Shown in pieces: positions 49,276-58,959 of a DNA stretch of 64,000 nt. The stretch is taken from positions 2,666,001-2,730,000 of the forward strand of contig NZ_OY764544.1 of NCBI RefSeq assembly GCF_963668475.1, read 5' to 3'. This DNA is from an uncultured Methanospirillum sp. Lineage in GTDB: Archaea > Halobacteriota > Methanomicrobia > Methanomicrobiales > Methanospirillaceae. The notes beneath the pieces are model-generated. The model did not search any database, had not been told where the DNA came from, and worked only from the letters and a program-made list of their open reading frames with translations. The number at the start of each line of letters is the position of its first letter. The first letter of the stretch is position 1. The translations under genes and the position numbers were made by a program.

Positions 49276-49335
49276 GAATACACTTTTTTTGTTTTAAATT
49301 AAAATTACTTTCTCATAATCGTTGAAGGCGATAAT

Positions 49336-50289
49336 GTGAAGAGACGAACTCAATATCTTCTACTACTGGTCTCGTTTGTGATGCTTCTTCTGACAGTATT
49401 GGGTTCTGTGACCATTGGACCAGTATCCCTCTCACTCTCGCAGGTTCTCGGTGGAGGAACAGGTTCTCAGATATTCTTTGATATCCGTCTGCCAAGGGCC
49501 ATTGCAGCAGCACTTGCCGGAGCAGGGCTTGCAGGGGCAGGAGCTGCCATGCAGGCTCTTTTCCGCAATGATCTCGCTGATCCATACATTCTCGGAACCT
49601 CGTCTGGAGGAGCTGTCGGAGCTTCGTTGATGATGGCTCTCGGACTCATGATGTTTATTCCACTGGCAGCATTCATCGGATCCATCTCGGCAGTATTTCT
49701 TGTCTATCTGTTAGCATCACGAAACGGAAGAATCAATACCAGTGTGCTTTTGCTTACCGGAATTGCAGTATCAACCTTCTTTTCAGCAGTTGTATCCGTC
49801 TTCATGGTATTTGCAGGATCCAACATGCATCAAATCATGTTCTGGCTGATGGGTGGACTATGGAATGCATCGTGGGCTGATATCCCTCTCCTCACCCTGA
49901 CAATCATTCCCATCGCTCTCCTTCTTCTCTATTCCCGTGATCTCAATATCATCACCTGCGGAGAGTCAGAGACACAGACTCTCGGTATCGACCCGAATCG
50001 CACCAAACTTCTTTTACTTGGTGCATCAGCCGGACTTTGTGGTATTGTCGTATCAGTGACGGGATCGATTGGATTTGTCGGGCTTGTCTCACCCCATCTG
50101 ACCAGGCTTCTCACCGGACCAGATCATGCAGTCTTGATACCGGGCTCGCTCTGTTGTGGTGCATTCCTGCTTCTCATCGCGGACACAATCTCCAGGACAT
50201 GGCTCGGAGAACTGCCTGTGGGAGTTGTTACTGCCTTTTTCGGTGCCCCCTTCTTTCTCTTTCTGATCAGAAGAAGGGAGGAGTTATGA
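49336..50289 (+). CDS. btuC: Cobalamin/corrinoid ABC transporter, permease
   Basis: A 317-residue protein starting with GTG, with about ten helices. It includes the FecCD/BtuC landmarks DIRLPRAIAAALAGAGLAGAGAAMQALFRNDLADPYILGTSSGGAVGAS, and near the end GSIGFVGLVSPHLTRLLTGPDH and GELPVGVVTAFFGAPFFLFLI. It overlaps btuD by 4 bp (ATGA). Confidence 0.9.
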   Translation: MKRRTQYLLLLVSFVMLLLTVLGSVTIGPVSLSLSQVLGGGTGSQIFFDIRLPRAIAAALAGAGLAGAGAAMQALFRNDLADPYILGTSSGGAVGASLMMALGLMMFIPLAAFIGSISAVFLVYLLASRNGRINTSVLLLTGIAVSTFFSAVVSVFMVFAGSNMHQIMFWLMGGLWNASWADIPLLTLTIIPIALLLLYSRDLNIITCGESETQTLGIDPNRTKLLLLGASAGLCGIVVSVTGSIGFVGLVSPHLTRLLTGPDHAVLIPGSLCCGAFLLLIADTISRTWLGELPVGVVTAFFGAPFFLFLIRRREEL

Positions 50290-51554
50290 GCAGTCTTCTT
50301 GAGGTGAAGGATCTGGTGGCAGGATACCAGACCCGGGATGTCCTTAAAGAGATTCAGCTCCGCGTTGATGAACAGATGTTCATTGGTATCCTCGGTCCTA
50401 ATGGATCAGGAAAATCAACATTTCTTCAGGTTCTTGCCAGATCATTGAAGTCCACTTCAGGATCGGTTCTTCTTAATGGAAACGAACTTGATACTATCCC
50501 ATTCAAAGAATTCGGAAAAAAAGTGGGGTATGTTCCACAGGAGAACTCTATTCCGTTCTCATATACCGTTCGTGACATTGTGATGATGGGGAGAAATCCC
50601 CATATCCCAAGATTCCGGGCCCCGGGTTCTGATGATGAGAGGGCGGTGAATGAGGCCTTAAAGTTAACTGGTGTATGTGAGTTTGCAGATCGTTCGATTA
50701 CGTCGCTCAGCGGAGGGGAACGGCAGCGTGTTCTAATTGCCAGGGCTCTGGCACAGCAGGTTGACATCCTGTTGTTGGATGAGCCTTTTGCACACATCGA
50801 TCTCCACCATCAGTACGAACTGATCTCCCAGATCCAGAATAGTGTAAGAGGAAAGAAAGCAGTCATTGGTGTCTTCCATGACATCAATCTTGCAGCAGCA
50901 TACTGCGATCATCTCCTCCTGCTGTCTGATGGAGTAGTTCGTGCATTTGGATCACCCCACGATGTTCTGACCACTAAGAATCTGGAAGAGGTCTTCAATA
51001 TTAATCCATACATCGGGGAAAATCCGGTGACCGGTGCTCCATTTGTATTTGTAATGGGTGAGAAGAGAACAGAGAAAGCCAACCTCGAGATGATCGTTCT
51101 CATATCAGGGGCGGGCAGCGGGGCCTGCCTGATGACAGCGTTGAAAAGAAGTGGATATATGGTCAGATGCGGTGTTCTCTCTGAGCAGGATACCGATTTC
51201 CTTGTTGCAAAAAACCTCGGCCTTGAGGTTATCAGTGAACCGCCGTTCTCCCGGATATCACTCGAACATGAGGAGGAACTCGCTGTTCTCATCTCAAAAG
51301 CAGATCGGGTTATTGTGACATCCATGCCTGTCGGCTGGGGAAATTACCCTAATCTCAAGGTTCTTGAGAGAATAGAAACTGAAAGAGTTATCCTCTACCT
51401 GCCAGAACCAGAATCTCATATTCTGGATTGTACAGGGGGAGCTGCTACTGTCCTGCTCAATCATCTGATTGAGCGGGGAGCCTGTAAGGCACACACGATC
51501 AATGAGGTTGTCAGCCTTCTGGAGATGGGACCGGATCCTGATGTCGGCATCTGA
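50286..51554 (+). CDS. btuD: Cobalamin/corrinoid ABC transporter ATPase with fused C-terminal domain
   Basis: Residues 1 to about 255 are a standard BtuD/FecE ATPase: Walker A GPNGSGKST, LSGGERQRVLIARAL, LLLDEPFAHID and the FHDINLA switch. The protein then continues for about 165 residues, starting LEMIVLISGAGSGACLMTALKRSGY and including VIVTSMPVGWGNYPNLKVLE. This has the alternating strand-helix look of a Rossmann-like nucleotide or ligand domain. Total 422 residues, against about 255 in ordinary BtuD. The start at 50286 matches the btuC overlap; reading further upstream is an artefact. Confidence 0.9.
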   Translation: MSSLLEVKDLVAGYQTRDVLKEIQLRVDEQMFIGILGPNGSGKSTFLQVLARSLKSTSGSVLLNGNELDTIPFKEFGKKVGYVPQENSIPFSYTVRDIVMMGRNPHIPRFRAPGSDDERAVNEALKLTGVCEFADRSITSLSGGERQRVLIARALAQQVDILLLDEPFAHIDLHHQYELISQIQNSVRGKKAVIGVFHDINLAAAYCDHLLLLSDGVVRAFGSPHDVLTTKNLEEVFNINPYIGENPVTGAPFVFVMGEKRTEKANLEMIVLISGAGSGACLMTALKRSGYMVRCGVLSEQDTDFLVAKNLGLEVISEPPFSRISLEHEEELAVLISKADRVIVTSMPVGWGNYPNLKVLERIETERVILYLPEPESHILDCTGGAATVLLNHLIERGACKAHTINEVVSLLEMGPDPDVGI

Positions 51555-51568
51555 ATAAATGAGAGTTT

Positions 51569-52546
51569 TTATGAGATTGTCTCCATTTGTGTTCTGATCT
51601 TTTCCTTGAGTTCATCGCGTGATCCGGTGATGAACTCGTGAACCAGAATGTCCGGTTCTATAAGTGAGATGATATCGTTACATTCTTTTTGTGAGAACGG
51701 CCGATGCTCATCAATATGTGGGATATGGTGGATCAAGGCTGCCATCTTCTCTCTGTAGGTCAGTGCTTCAAACCCTTCCGGAGGAGGACAGTGAAAGTAG
51801 GTCTTTTGGTACATCCCGGATGTGCTGCACTGAAGATGAATGGACCTGATCCGATCTCTGGTTGCAGGTGATAATCTCTTCAGAGATTTGAGAACATTGG
51901 TTATTCCTTCCTGTTCGGTCCTGACCTGGAGATGATTCATGAGATGGCCGGTGTCAAGGAGAAACATCCAGTTGTCAAACTGCAGGAGGTCCATGAAGTA
52001 CTGAAGTTCTTCATCTGACTGATACGTCAGTCCGGGCCACCAGAGATTTTCAAACGCAATAGGAACCGGGGGCTCGCCACCGGGATACGAAGCAGCAACG
52101 GCATTCACAAACGATGCAGCAGCAAAGAGTACATCAGATGATTTTTTTCTGAACTTTCTGGTAAAGACCTCATCAAGTTCGACATGTGAGATATGTAATA
52201 CACCATACGAGGCGTTGAGATCATGTGCCGTGTTGAGAAGCGAAGAGAATCTGCAAAAGAGCCTCTTTGGATCTTCTGCTCCAAAAAAGTACTCGATCTC
52301 GGCCGGTTCGGCATTATCAGGGATAGAATGGGGATCGGTCCATGTCCGTGTCCAACCAAACCAGCCAGGAAAATGTATGGTTTTTACAAGATCAGATGGT
52401 GGCTGATTCTCTCCTGGATCTGTTCCATACAGGAGTTCAACCCCGTCAAGCCCCTCCTCACAGCAAAACTGCTGAACCTCCTTCCAGTCGTTGTTGAACC
52501 GCTCCAGATCAACCGCATATGTTGAAAAATTTACAAGTTGCTGCAC
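51569..52546 (-). CDS. TIM-barrel protein (sugar-phosphate isomerase/AP endonuclease 2 family)
   Basis: A 325-residue soluble protein with the layout of the xylose-isomerase-like TIM barrels: GLDGVELLYG near the N-terminus, KTIHFPGWFGW, GVLHISHVEL, the metal-binding VPIAFENLWWPG and WMFLLDTGHLMNHL, then RIRSIHLQCS and DILVHEF. The Glu/Asp/His positions of the usual binuclear metal site appear conserved. It converges on btuD with a 14-bp gap. Position suggests a corrinoid-related role, but the substrate cannot be predicted. Confidence 0.75.
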   Translation of the reverse strand: MQQLVNFSTYAVDLERFNNDWKEVQQFCCEEGLDGVELLYGTDPGENQPPSDLVKTIHFPGWFGWTRTWTDPHSIPDNAEPAEIEYFFGAEDPKRLFCRFSSLLNTAHDLNASYGVLHISHVELDEVFTRKFRKKSSDVLFAAASFVNAVAASYPGGEPPVPIAFENLWWPGLTYQSDEELQYFMDLLQFDNWMFLLDTGHLMNHLQVRTEQEGITNVLKSLKRLSPATRDRIRSIHLQCSTSGMYQKTYFHCPPPEGFEALTYREKMAALIHHIPHIDEHRPFSQKECNDIISLIEPDILVHEFITGSRDELKEKIRTQMETIS

Positions 52547-52744
52547 AGTACTTCAGTACTTGTCATCCGGATAAGTAAGTTTTTTTGTTTTAACACCAAG
52601 AATATTGTAGAAATGGATCGAAACCTCACACGGCTTCCTGAAACCGTACCAGTTCTTGCTGGGAATATTCAGGGATCTTTTAGGGTATTGAGAGTTTGAA
52701 ATGGTTGTTGATCGTAAACCCGTCAATTCTGAATAGATATCGAT

Positions 52745-55168
52745 ATGCTTTCCATACTTTATGTTGATGATGATCCACTCCTTCGTGACCTGACCCGTCG
52801 CTATCTTGAGCGTGATGACGGTGTTCATGTGGATGTTGCGCCAGATGTTTTCATCGGGCTTCAAAAGTTCTCATCCGGTCGGTATGATGCAATCGTATCA
52901 GATTATGAGATGCCCTTTCGTGATGGAATCTCATTTCTTCAGGAGATTAGGTCATCAGGAGAGACTATTCCGTTCATCCTCTTTACCGGCAGGGGACGGG
53001 AAGATGTGGCAATATCTGCACTCAATAATGGGGCTGATTTTTACCTCCAGAAAGGAGCAGGTTCGTGCCAGTATACTGAACTTCTCAACATGATTCATAC
53101 TGCCGTTGATCGTCACCGTGCGAGAGAGGAGATAGCAAAAGCACACCAGATGATGAAGGACATCATCAGTCATCTACCGGATCCTACTTTTGCAGTTGAC
53201 CTGAATGGGAAAGTTATTGCCTGGAATGAGGCGATTGAGGAGTTATCAGGAATATCTGCTCACGATATGATGGGTTTGGGCGATTATGCGTATGCGATCC
53301 CATTCTATGGAGAGAAACGCCCTCTGATTCTTGATTACCTCCTACGTCCTCACGATGATATCGGTAAAAACTACAAAAAACCAGAAAAAACGGAAAAAGG
53401 CTACACCGGGAGTACTACCTGCACCATCAACGGAGTCAAGAAGACGTTCTGGGTGAAGGCTACCCGATTTTCAGATCCCAAGGGAAATCTTTCAGGAGCT
53501 ATTGAATCCATCCGGGATACAACAAAGCGTGTCAGGCTGCTCCATACACTTCAGAACTCACGGAATCATTTTGAAAATATTATTGAACACCTCCCGGATC
53601 CTACCTTTGCAATCGATAAGAATGGATCTGTGATCGCATGGAACCGGGCTATGGAGTTATTCACCGGAAATAGAAAGGCAGAAATTTTGGGCGCAACTGA
53701 CCGGGCATATGCATCTGCAATCTATGGAGATAAACGGGACACGCTTGTCGATTATCTGGTACACGGAGCCAGTGTAGATTATTCCCGGTATACATCAGTA
53801 GAGGTTGGGAGATGCAATATCAGTGGATATGCCTGTATTCCCTCGTCTTTTCAGACGGGGGATCGGATTGTCTGGGTGGTAGCAGGGATGTTATCAGATC
53901 AGGAAGGGCAGCCATATGGTGCAATTGTGACGATTCGGGATATCTCCCACATCATGGCAATTGAAGAGGAATTAAAAAAGAAGCAAGAGACACTTGAGAG
54001 TTCATATGAAGAACTGGCAGTTTCGCAGGAGGAATTGCGTGAAAGTTATGAGACACTATATGAATGGAAGAGACTGCTTGAAGAGAGTGAACTCAAGTAT
54101 CGGACTCTGGTAGAAAACAGTAACGACGCGGTATTTCTGATACAGGACTCCCGGTACATCTACGTAAATCCCACATGTTCAACGATATCAGGGTACTCTG
54201 AAGGAGATCTCTACGATCTGGATATCTGGAAGACTATCACTCCGGCTGATAGGCCTGCCCTTCGATCCCAGGTTCAGATGGTTATGGACGGAATTACAGG
54301 CCATTTGCGGTATGAGACATCGATTCAGGCGAGAGATGGATCAACAAAGATGATTGAATTTGTTTTAGCTCGTATTCAGTATAATGGCAGAACAGCCCTT
54401 CTTGGAAGGGGAAGAGATGTCACTGTTCGCATCCGGGCTGAACGTGCACTTATTCAGGCTAACCAGAAACTGCATCTCCTCTCTTCTATTACCAGACATG
54501 ACATCAAGAATCATCTGACCTCTCTTCAGGCTGCTCTGTCGATCGTGAACGAATATAACACCGGGGAGGATACCGAAGTTCTCATCAATATCGCTAATAG
54601 GTCAGTGCAGAATATCGATCAGGCGATCTCCTTTACAGCTCTGTATCAGGACATCGGGATATCAGAGCCAGTATGGTCTGATCTTCAGGAATCATTTTCT
54701 TCATATGCGGACCTGGCTCGTTCTGCAGACATTGAGTTTCACATTCTTCTCACCTTCCCAATAGAGGTATCTGTGGATCCTCTCTTTTCCCGGGTATGTT
54801 ACAATCTCATTGAGAATTGTATCAGGCATGGGGGGTCTGTAAAGACCATTACAGTCTCATCCCATATGAGTGGAGATATCCTTCTGATTCATATCGCAGA
54901 TGATGGGGAAGGAGTGGCCGACGAGGAGAAGAAGAAGATCTTTCTCAGAGGGCATGGAAGAAATACCGGGATGGGTCTCTTTCTCGTTCGCGAAATTCTC
55001 AAGATCACAGAGATAGAGATTTCGGAGATTGGAAGAAAGGGAGAAGGTGCTATCTTTGAGATGGTAATTCCGTCTGGCAGGTATCGGCATGTCAGCATCT
55101 CACAGAATAAAACTGAAAATTCATCAATCATCAATATGGATCCCCTGGTATCTGAAAAAAGTAAGTGA
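52745..55168 (+). CDS. Response regulator-PAS-histidine kinase hybrid
   Basis: An 807-residue cytoplasmic signalling protein. The receiver domain (1-120) has VDDD and phospho-acceptor Asp53 in VSDYEMP. Two PAS domains (about 135-260 and 275-400, both starting HLPDPTFAVD/HLPDPTFAID, so a duplication) are followed by a coiled coil and a third PAS (about 460-570). The kinase has phospho-accepting His585 in SSITRHDIKNHLTSLQ, NLIENCIRHGG and DDGEGV for ATP binding, and GMGLFLV. There is no membrane segment, so the signal is internal. It lies in the corrinoid region, divergent from the TIM-barrel gene. Confidence 0.93.
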   Translation: MLSILYVDDDPLLRDLTRRYLERDDGVHVDVAPDVFIGLQKFSSGRYDAIVSDYEMPFRDGISFLQEIRSSGETIPFILFTGRGREDVAISALNNGADFYLQKGAGSCQYTELLNMIHTAVDRHRAREEIAKAHQMMKDIISHLPDPTFAVDLNGKVIAWNEAIEELSGISAHDMMGLGDYAYAIPFYGEKRPLILDYLLRPHDDIGKNYKKPEKTEKGYTGSTTCTINGVKKTFWVKATRFSDPKGNLSGAIESIRDTTKRVRLLHTLQNSRNHFENIIEHLPDPTFAIDKNGSVIAWNRAMELFTGNRKAEILGATDRAYASAIYGDKRDTLVDYLVHGASVDYSRYTSVEVGRCNISGYACIPSSFQTGDRIVWVVAGMLSDQEGQPYGAIVTIRDISHIMAIEEELKKKQETLESSYEELAVSQEELRESYETLYEWKRLLEESELKYRTLVENSNDAVFLIQDSRYIYVNPTCSTISGYSEGDLYDLDIWKTITPADRPALRSQVQMVMDGITGHLRYETSIQARDGSTKMIEFVLARIQYNGRTALLGRGRDVTVRIRAERALIQANQKLHLLSSITRHDIKNHLTSLQAALSIVNEYNTGEDTEVLINIANRSVQNIDQAISFTALYQDIGISEPVWSDLQESFSSYADLARSADIEFHILLTFPIEVSVDPLFSRVCYNLIENCIRHGGSVKTITVSSHMSGDILLIHIADDGEGVADEEKKKIFLRGHGRNTGMGLFLVREILKITEIEISEIGRKGEGAIFEMVIPSGRYRHVSISQNKTENSSIINMDPLVSEKSK

Positions 55169-55418
55169 TCCTGAACTATACTATCTTCAACCTGGCAATT
55201 GCGCAAATATTTACTTGAAAGGTTCTTTTCATAGGTCTTGCTTCAGGTTACCAATGGGCCACTGTTAGGGTTTATTATCCTGTTTTTTTACATCAGAAGA
55301 TGAAGCAGGGATTAGGATCAATTATAGGGTTGTCATCTGTAAGAAAAAACAGTTCTAATGGTTTTGTTATGATCAGTCATAGGAAACCATTTTTAGTATA
55401 AACAACTTATTTTGATCT

Positions 55419-55781
55419 ATGGCAAATTTTTTTGGCCTGAAGCCTAACTCAAAACTTCGTAGTTCTGTAGAAAAGTTTGAGAACAAAGTTTCCATCAGGA
55501 GGAATAACAGGCGTCTGTTGGGAAAAGTGTACGCAGACATCACTGATGATCAGTGGGCGGTCTCGATCGCATACAATCTGGCTGTTGACCCAGGGCTCTG
55601 GGGAAAAGAGAATGATCTTGAGGTGAAGTACTCATACAATCCTCAAGGAGAGATGATCGTCAGCAGGATGGATACATCACGCGGGGATGAGGTCCCTGTA
55701 CCAGCGTTTATGTTCCATAATCCGAACGAGTTTGTGATCTGGGCTCTTCGAAAAGAGTCTGATATGGCCCATCCAGCGTAA
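55419..55781 (+). CDS. Hypothetical protein upstream of cobO
   Basis: A 120-residue soluble protein with no cysteine, signal or membrane segment. It starts MANFFGLKPNSKLRSSVEKFENKVS and contains ADITDDQWAVSIAYNLAVDPGLWG, a mixed alpha/beta pattern, ending with PNEFVIWALRKESD. Coding composition is clear. It ends 12 bp before the adenosyltransferase start, so the two are probably co-transcribed, linking it to corrinoid metabolism by context alone. Confidence 0.7.
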   Translation: MANFFGLKPNSKLRSSVEKFENKVSIRRNNRRLLGKVYADITDDQWAVSIAYNLAVDPGLWGKENDLEVKYSYNPQGEMIVSRMDTSRGDEVPVPAFMFHNPNEFVIWALRKESDMAHPA

Positions 55782-55793
55782 CCAGCATTGTCC

Positions 55794-56414
55794 ATGACAG
55801 GAAGCATCAGCACACACCATCCACCAGCATACTCCAATACCACCGGGGGGCAGATTGGACTTTCTCAATCCTGCTCCTCATCTCTGAAAGATCGTTTGGC
55901 CAGGCAGGGGTATGTTCAGATTTACTGTGGTACAGGGAAAGGGAAGACGACTGCAGCGCTCGGCCTTTCCATGAGAATTTTACTGACCGGAGGTTCGGTC
56001 TTCTTTGCTCAGTTCTTCAAAGGGATTAAAACAGCAGAACTTGGACTCTGTGCTCTTTGTGATCGGTTTGTGATAGAGCAGTACGGGACTGGAAATTTTG
56101 TGTCAGGACTCCCGGGTCCGGGTGAGATTGCGGCTGTACATCGAGGGATGAAACACTGCCATGATGTTCTCAGATCAGGGTGTTTTGATCTGGTTGTTCT
56201 GGATGAGATTCTGATGTGTGTTGCATATCAGGTTATTACTACTGAAGAACTTCTGGCTCTGATTGAGGTGAGAAAACCCCATGTTGAGGTGGTGTTAACC
56301 GGAAGAAAGGCTCCTGCAGAATTGCTTCAAGCAGCTCATCTTGTTACTGAAATGAAAAAGATCAAGCATTACTATGATAATGGAGTCAGAGCCCGGGAAG
56401 GTATTGAGTTCTGA
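55794..56414 (+). CDS. cobO: Corrinoid adenosyltransferase (CobO/CobA type)
   Basis: The enzyme transfers the adenosyl group of ATP to Co(I) of a corrinoid, making the coenzyme form. After a poorly conserved 35-residue N-terminus come the P-loop GYVQIYCGTGKGKTTAALGLSMRI, FFAQFFKG and the catalytic strand FDLVVLDEILMCV, then VEVVLTGRKAPAELLQAAHLVTEMKKIKHYYDNGV. These are diagnostic of CobA/CobO. The 206-residue length is normal. ATG 55794 is preferred over the TTG six bases earlier. Confidence 0.93.
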   Translation: MTGSISTHHPPAYSNTTGGQIGLSQSCSSSLKDRLARQGYVQIYCGTGKGKTTAALGLSMRILLTGGSVFFAQFFKGIKTAELGLCALCDRFVIEQYGTGNFVSGLPGPGEIAAVHRGMKHCHDVLRSGCFDLVVLDEILMCVAYQVITTEELLALIEVRKPHVEVVLTGRKAPAELLQAAHLVTEMKKIKHYYDNGVRAREGIEF

Positions 56415-56787
56415 TACCTATGTTTTGTATGATCGAGCCTAAATTGATTCATATCACTTCATCGACCATTGTGCCCAATACTGATTATTGTTTTTCACTC
56501 ATGCATTTCTGTGTATCAACAGTTCTTTCTGGAATACCTGCTGAGATGGGCAGAGATTTTCAATCAAAGGGGTATAACCTCAGCAGTTTCCAATAGCATT
56601 TCTTCAACTGGGTATATCATGAGGAGGAAATATCGTTCTAAATTATTACCTTGCCAGATGGAGCCTTGTTTTGCACGGCTGATCTCAACTGTTCTTCCTG
56701 ACCGGATTATCGTTATACCTGGCATCCTCCGCAGATCTCAAAAATTGTTACTGAATTCAGGATTATGAGCCCTGGGATCTAAAACTT
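56415..56787 (+). other. Gap before the nitrogenase-like genes, with decayed coding traces
   Basis: About 370 bp. A 31-codon frame at 56501-56596 (HFCVSTVLSGIPAEMGRDFQ) and, in another frame, IITLPDGALFC and [19 protein letters not shown] from about 56620 to 56770 have coding-like content but are broken by stops. No intact gene, promoter or repeat stands out. It may be a lost gene of the same cluster. Confidence 0.35.
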
Positions 56788-58959
56788 ATGAAGTTTGCAG
56801 TATATGGAAAAGGAGGGATTGGAAAATCCACCATCTCGGCTAATATTTCTGCATCGCTTGCTGAAGATGGTATGAAGGTTCTTCAGATTGGGTGCGATCC
56901 TAAACATGACTCGACACGCCTCCTGCTTGGTGATACTATCCCAAGAACCGTTATGGATTATGCAAAGCAGACAATCCCCGGGCACCGTCGTCTTGAAGAT
57001 ATTCTTTTCAGAGGATACCGGGGAGTCGCCTGTGTTGAGGCAGGCGGACCTGAACCCGGTGTTGGATGTGCAGGGCGGGGTATCATCACCATGTTTGAAC
57101 TCCTGTCAAATCTGGGTCTCAATTCTCATCAATTTGATGTTACTCTGTATGATGTACTTGGAGATGTGGTGTGCGGGGGATTTGCAGTTCCTGTCAGAGA
57201 AGAGTATGCCGATGCTGTGGTTGTGGTGACATCAGGTGAGTACATGTCTCTGTACGCTGCAAACAACATTCTCAAAGGGATCCAGAATTTTACATCTGAA
57301 ACAGGGAGAATTGCAGGAATCATCTTCAATGAGCGGGGATTAGATGACGAAGAGGTACGGGTTGTAAGGTTTGCAAACGCAGTATCCCTCCCAATTATTG
57401 CTCACATTCCTAAGAGTACTCTATTTGCGCAGGCAGAGAAAGAAGGAAAGACGATCCTGGAACTCTTCCCTGAGTCCAGGGAAGCTTCTATCTTTAGAGA
57501 TCTTTCTGATCATATCAGAAAGATCAGGACCGGGTCAGGTGACTGCCTGTATACCGGCAGCCCACTATCTGATCCTGACCTCGAACACCTGCTCCTTGAG
57601 CGAAAACTTACTCATACAGTAGAATCTTATGGGCCTATTTTGGCTTCAGAAAAACCAAAGGCTTTAGAATACTCTTCATCGGTTAGGAATAAACGACCAC
57701 TTATTGGATGCGCATTTGCCGGTGCAGTAGTAGTGACAACTCAGTTTACCGATGCAGCAACGATAATGCATGCACCTACCAGTTGTTCTCTCATGATCAG
57801 GGAGAAGATTATCGGCACCGAGATGAGAATAACCCGAATCTCAAAAGTTCCGTATCATGGTTCAAGTGCAGAATCACTGTTTTGTACCAATCTTTCTGAC
57901 AATGAATTTATCCATGGGGGAGAGGAATCCCTGACACGTGTTTTAGAAGAAGTAATTGACAAAGGATACTCCTGGATCTTCATCATACCTTCCTGTGTAC
58001 CGGGTCTGAATGGTGACCGGGTCCGATATGTTATAGATCAGATGAAAGAAAAAAAACCTGGAGTCGAGATCATTGTAATTCAGGCTGATGGTAACATAGC
58101 CGGAGATTTTACCCAGGGAATGATTCTGACATACCAGGAGATATTTCAGCATCTTCCTCCCATGACACGGACAACAGGTGATCGCTCGGTTACCCTGGTA
58201 GGAGAACGAGTCTTTGCTCCAGGAGAAGAACGAAATATCAGGGTGATCGAAAAACTTTTGAATCATCTTGTAGTAACCCTAAATTGCCGCTTACTCTGCC
58301 GTTGTTCTGTGAAGTCACTCAGAAAAGCACATGATTCGTCACTCTTTCTTCCTATTGATCATAACGATTACTCGGGAAGTATCAGGACGTTCATAGAGTC
58401 AACATATCATCGGCCGTTCCTCAACTACCCCCTTCCAGTTGGGCGTATTGAGACTGAAATCTGGTTACGTGCAGTGGCAGATGTCTTTGATCGTAAGGAT
58501 TGTGCTGATATGATGATCCGGGATGCATGGATTGAGTATGAAAAGAAGCTCCTCAGGTCAAGGGAGATTCTGAAAGGGAAAACAGTTCTGATAACAACAC
58601 AACGCCGATCAATCGACTGGATTCTGGATCTGGCTATTGATCTCGGGATGAATGTTTTACGAGTAGGTATACTGTATTCACCGTTTAATGACACCTTTCA
58701 ATCACGATACGAGAAGACGATAGATTTCTGTTATGACTATGATCTACAGAAACGCTTGACAGATATCAGGGTTCTGAAACCTGATCTGGTGCTCTATACC
58801 TATCCATCCCTTTCACCAGAAGAACATGCAAAGAGCGATCTTATTCCATACTCTCCGGGTCTCGGTTTTTTTGCAGGAATCAGGTGGGCTGAGCGATGGA
58901 GTCGGATAATCAAACTCCCGAACAGTGAAGGATGGAGGAAGGATGGGGGGATGACATGA
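56788..58959 (+). CDS. NifH-NifD-like fusion protein (nitrogenase-superfamily reductase, substrate unknown)
   Basis: A single 723-residue chain. Residues 1 to about 265 are a NifH/BchL/CfbC-like ATPase: P-loop [18 protein letters not shown] switch, and the two 4Fe-4S ligands Cys94 (GVGCAGRG) and Cys129 ([10 protein letters not shown]). After a linker, residues about 300-715 are a NifD/BchN-like component. It keeps the three P-cluster-type cysteines: Cys308 (GCAFAG), Cys333 (HAPTSCS) and Cys403 ([10 protein letters not shown]), plus [11 protein letters not shown] and [17 protein letters not shown] His equivalent to the FeMo-cofactor ligand is not seen near [14 protein letters not shown]. These domains are normally separate proteins. 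The NifK-like gene overlaps by 4 bp. Confidence 0.92.
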   Translation: MKFAVYGKGGIGKSTISANISASLAEDGMKVLQIGCDPKHDSTRLLLGDTIPRTVMDYAKQTIPGHRRLEDILFRGYRGVACVEAGGPEPGVGCAGRGIITMFELLSNLGLNSHQFDVTLYDVLGDVVCGGFAVPVREEYADAVVVVTSGEYMSLYAANNILKGIQNFTSETGRIAGIIFNERGLDDEEVRVVRFANAVSLPIIAHIPKSTLFAQAEKEGKTILELFPESREASIFRDLSDHIRKIRTGSGDCLYTGSPLSDPDLEHLLLERKLTHTVESYGPILASEKPKALEYSSSVRNKRPLIGCAFAGAVVVTTQFTDAATIMHAPTSCSLMIREKIIGTEMRITRISKVPYHGSSAESLFCTNLSDNEFIHGGEESLTRVLEEVIDKGYSWIFIIPSCVPGLNGDRVRYVIDQMKEKKPGVEIIVIQADGNIAGDFTQGMILTYQEIFQHLPPMTRTTGDRSVTLVGERVFAPGEERNIRVIEKLLNHLVVTLNCRLLCRCSVKSLRKAHDSSLFLPIDHNDYSGSIRTFIESTYHRPFLNYPLPVGRIETEIWLRAVADVFDRKDCADMMIRDAWIEYEKKLLRSREILKGKTVLITTQRRSIDWILDLAIDLGMNVLRVGILYSPFNDTFQSRYEKTIDFCYDYDLQKRLTDIRVLKPDLVLYTYPSLSPEEHAKSDLIPYSPGLGFFAGIRWAERWSRIIKLPNSEGWRKDGGMT

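Noticed and set aside
49276..49335. Cobalamin riboswitch before btuF/btuC or cbiM
   Set aside because: The btuF/btuC gap is only 60 bp, and no B12-box-like sequence was seen there or in the 404 bp before cbiM.
50037..50285. Upstream extension of the btuD frame
   Set aside because: It overlaps btuC in another frame and encodes nonsense; the ATG at 50286 gives the normal ABC ATPase start and a 4-bp overlap.
56469..56768. A 99-codon open frame ahead of the NifHD fusion
   Set aside because: No ribosome-binding site, unlikely composition and competing broken frames; treated as a decayed region.
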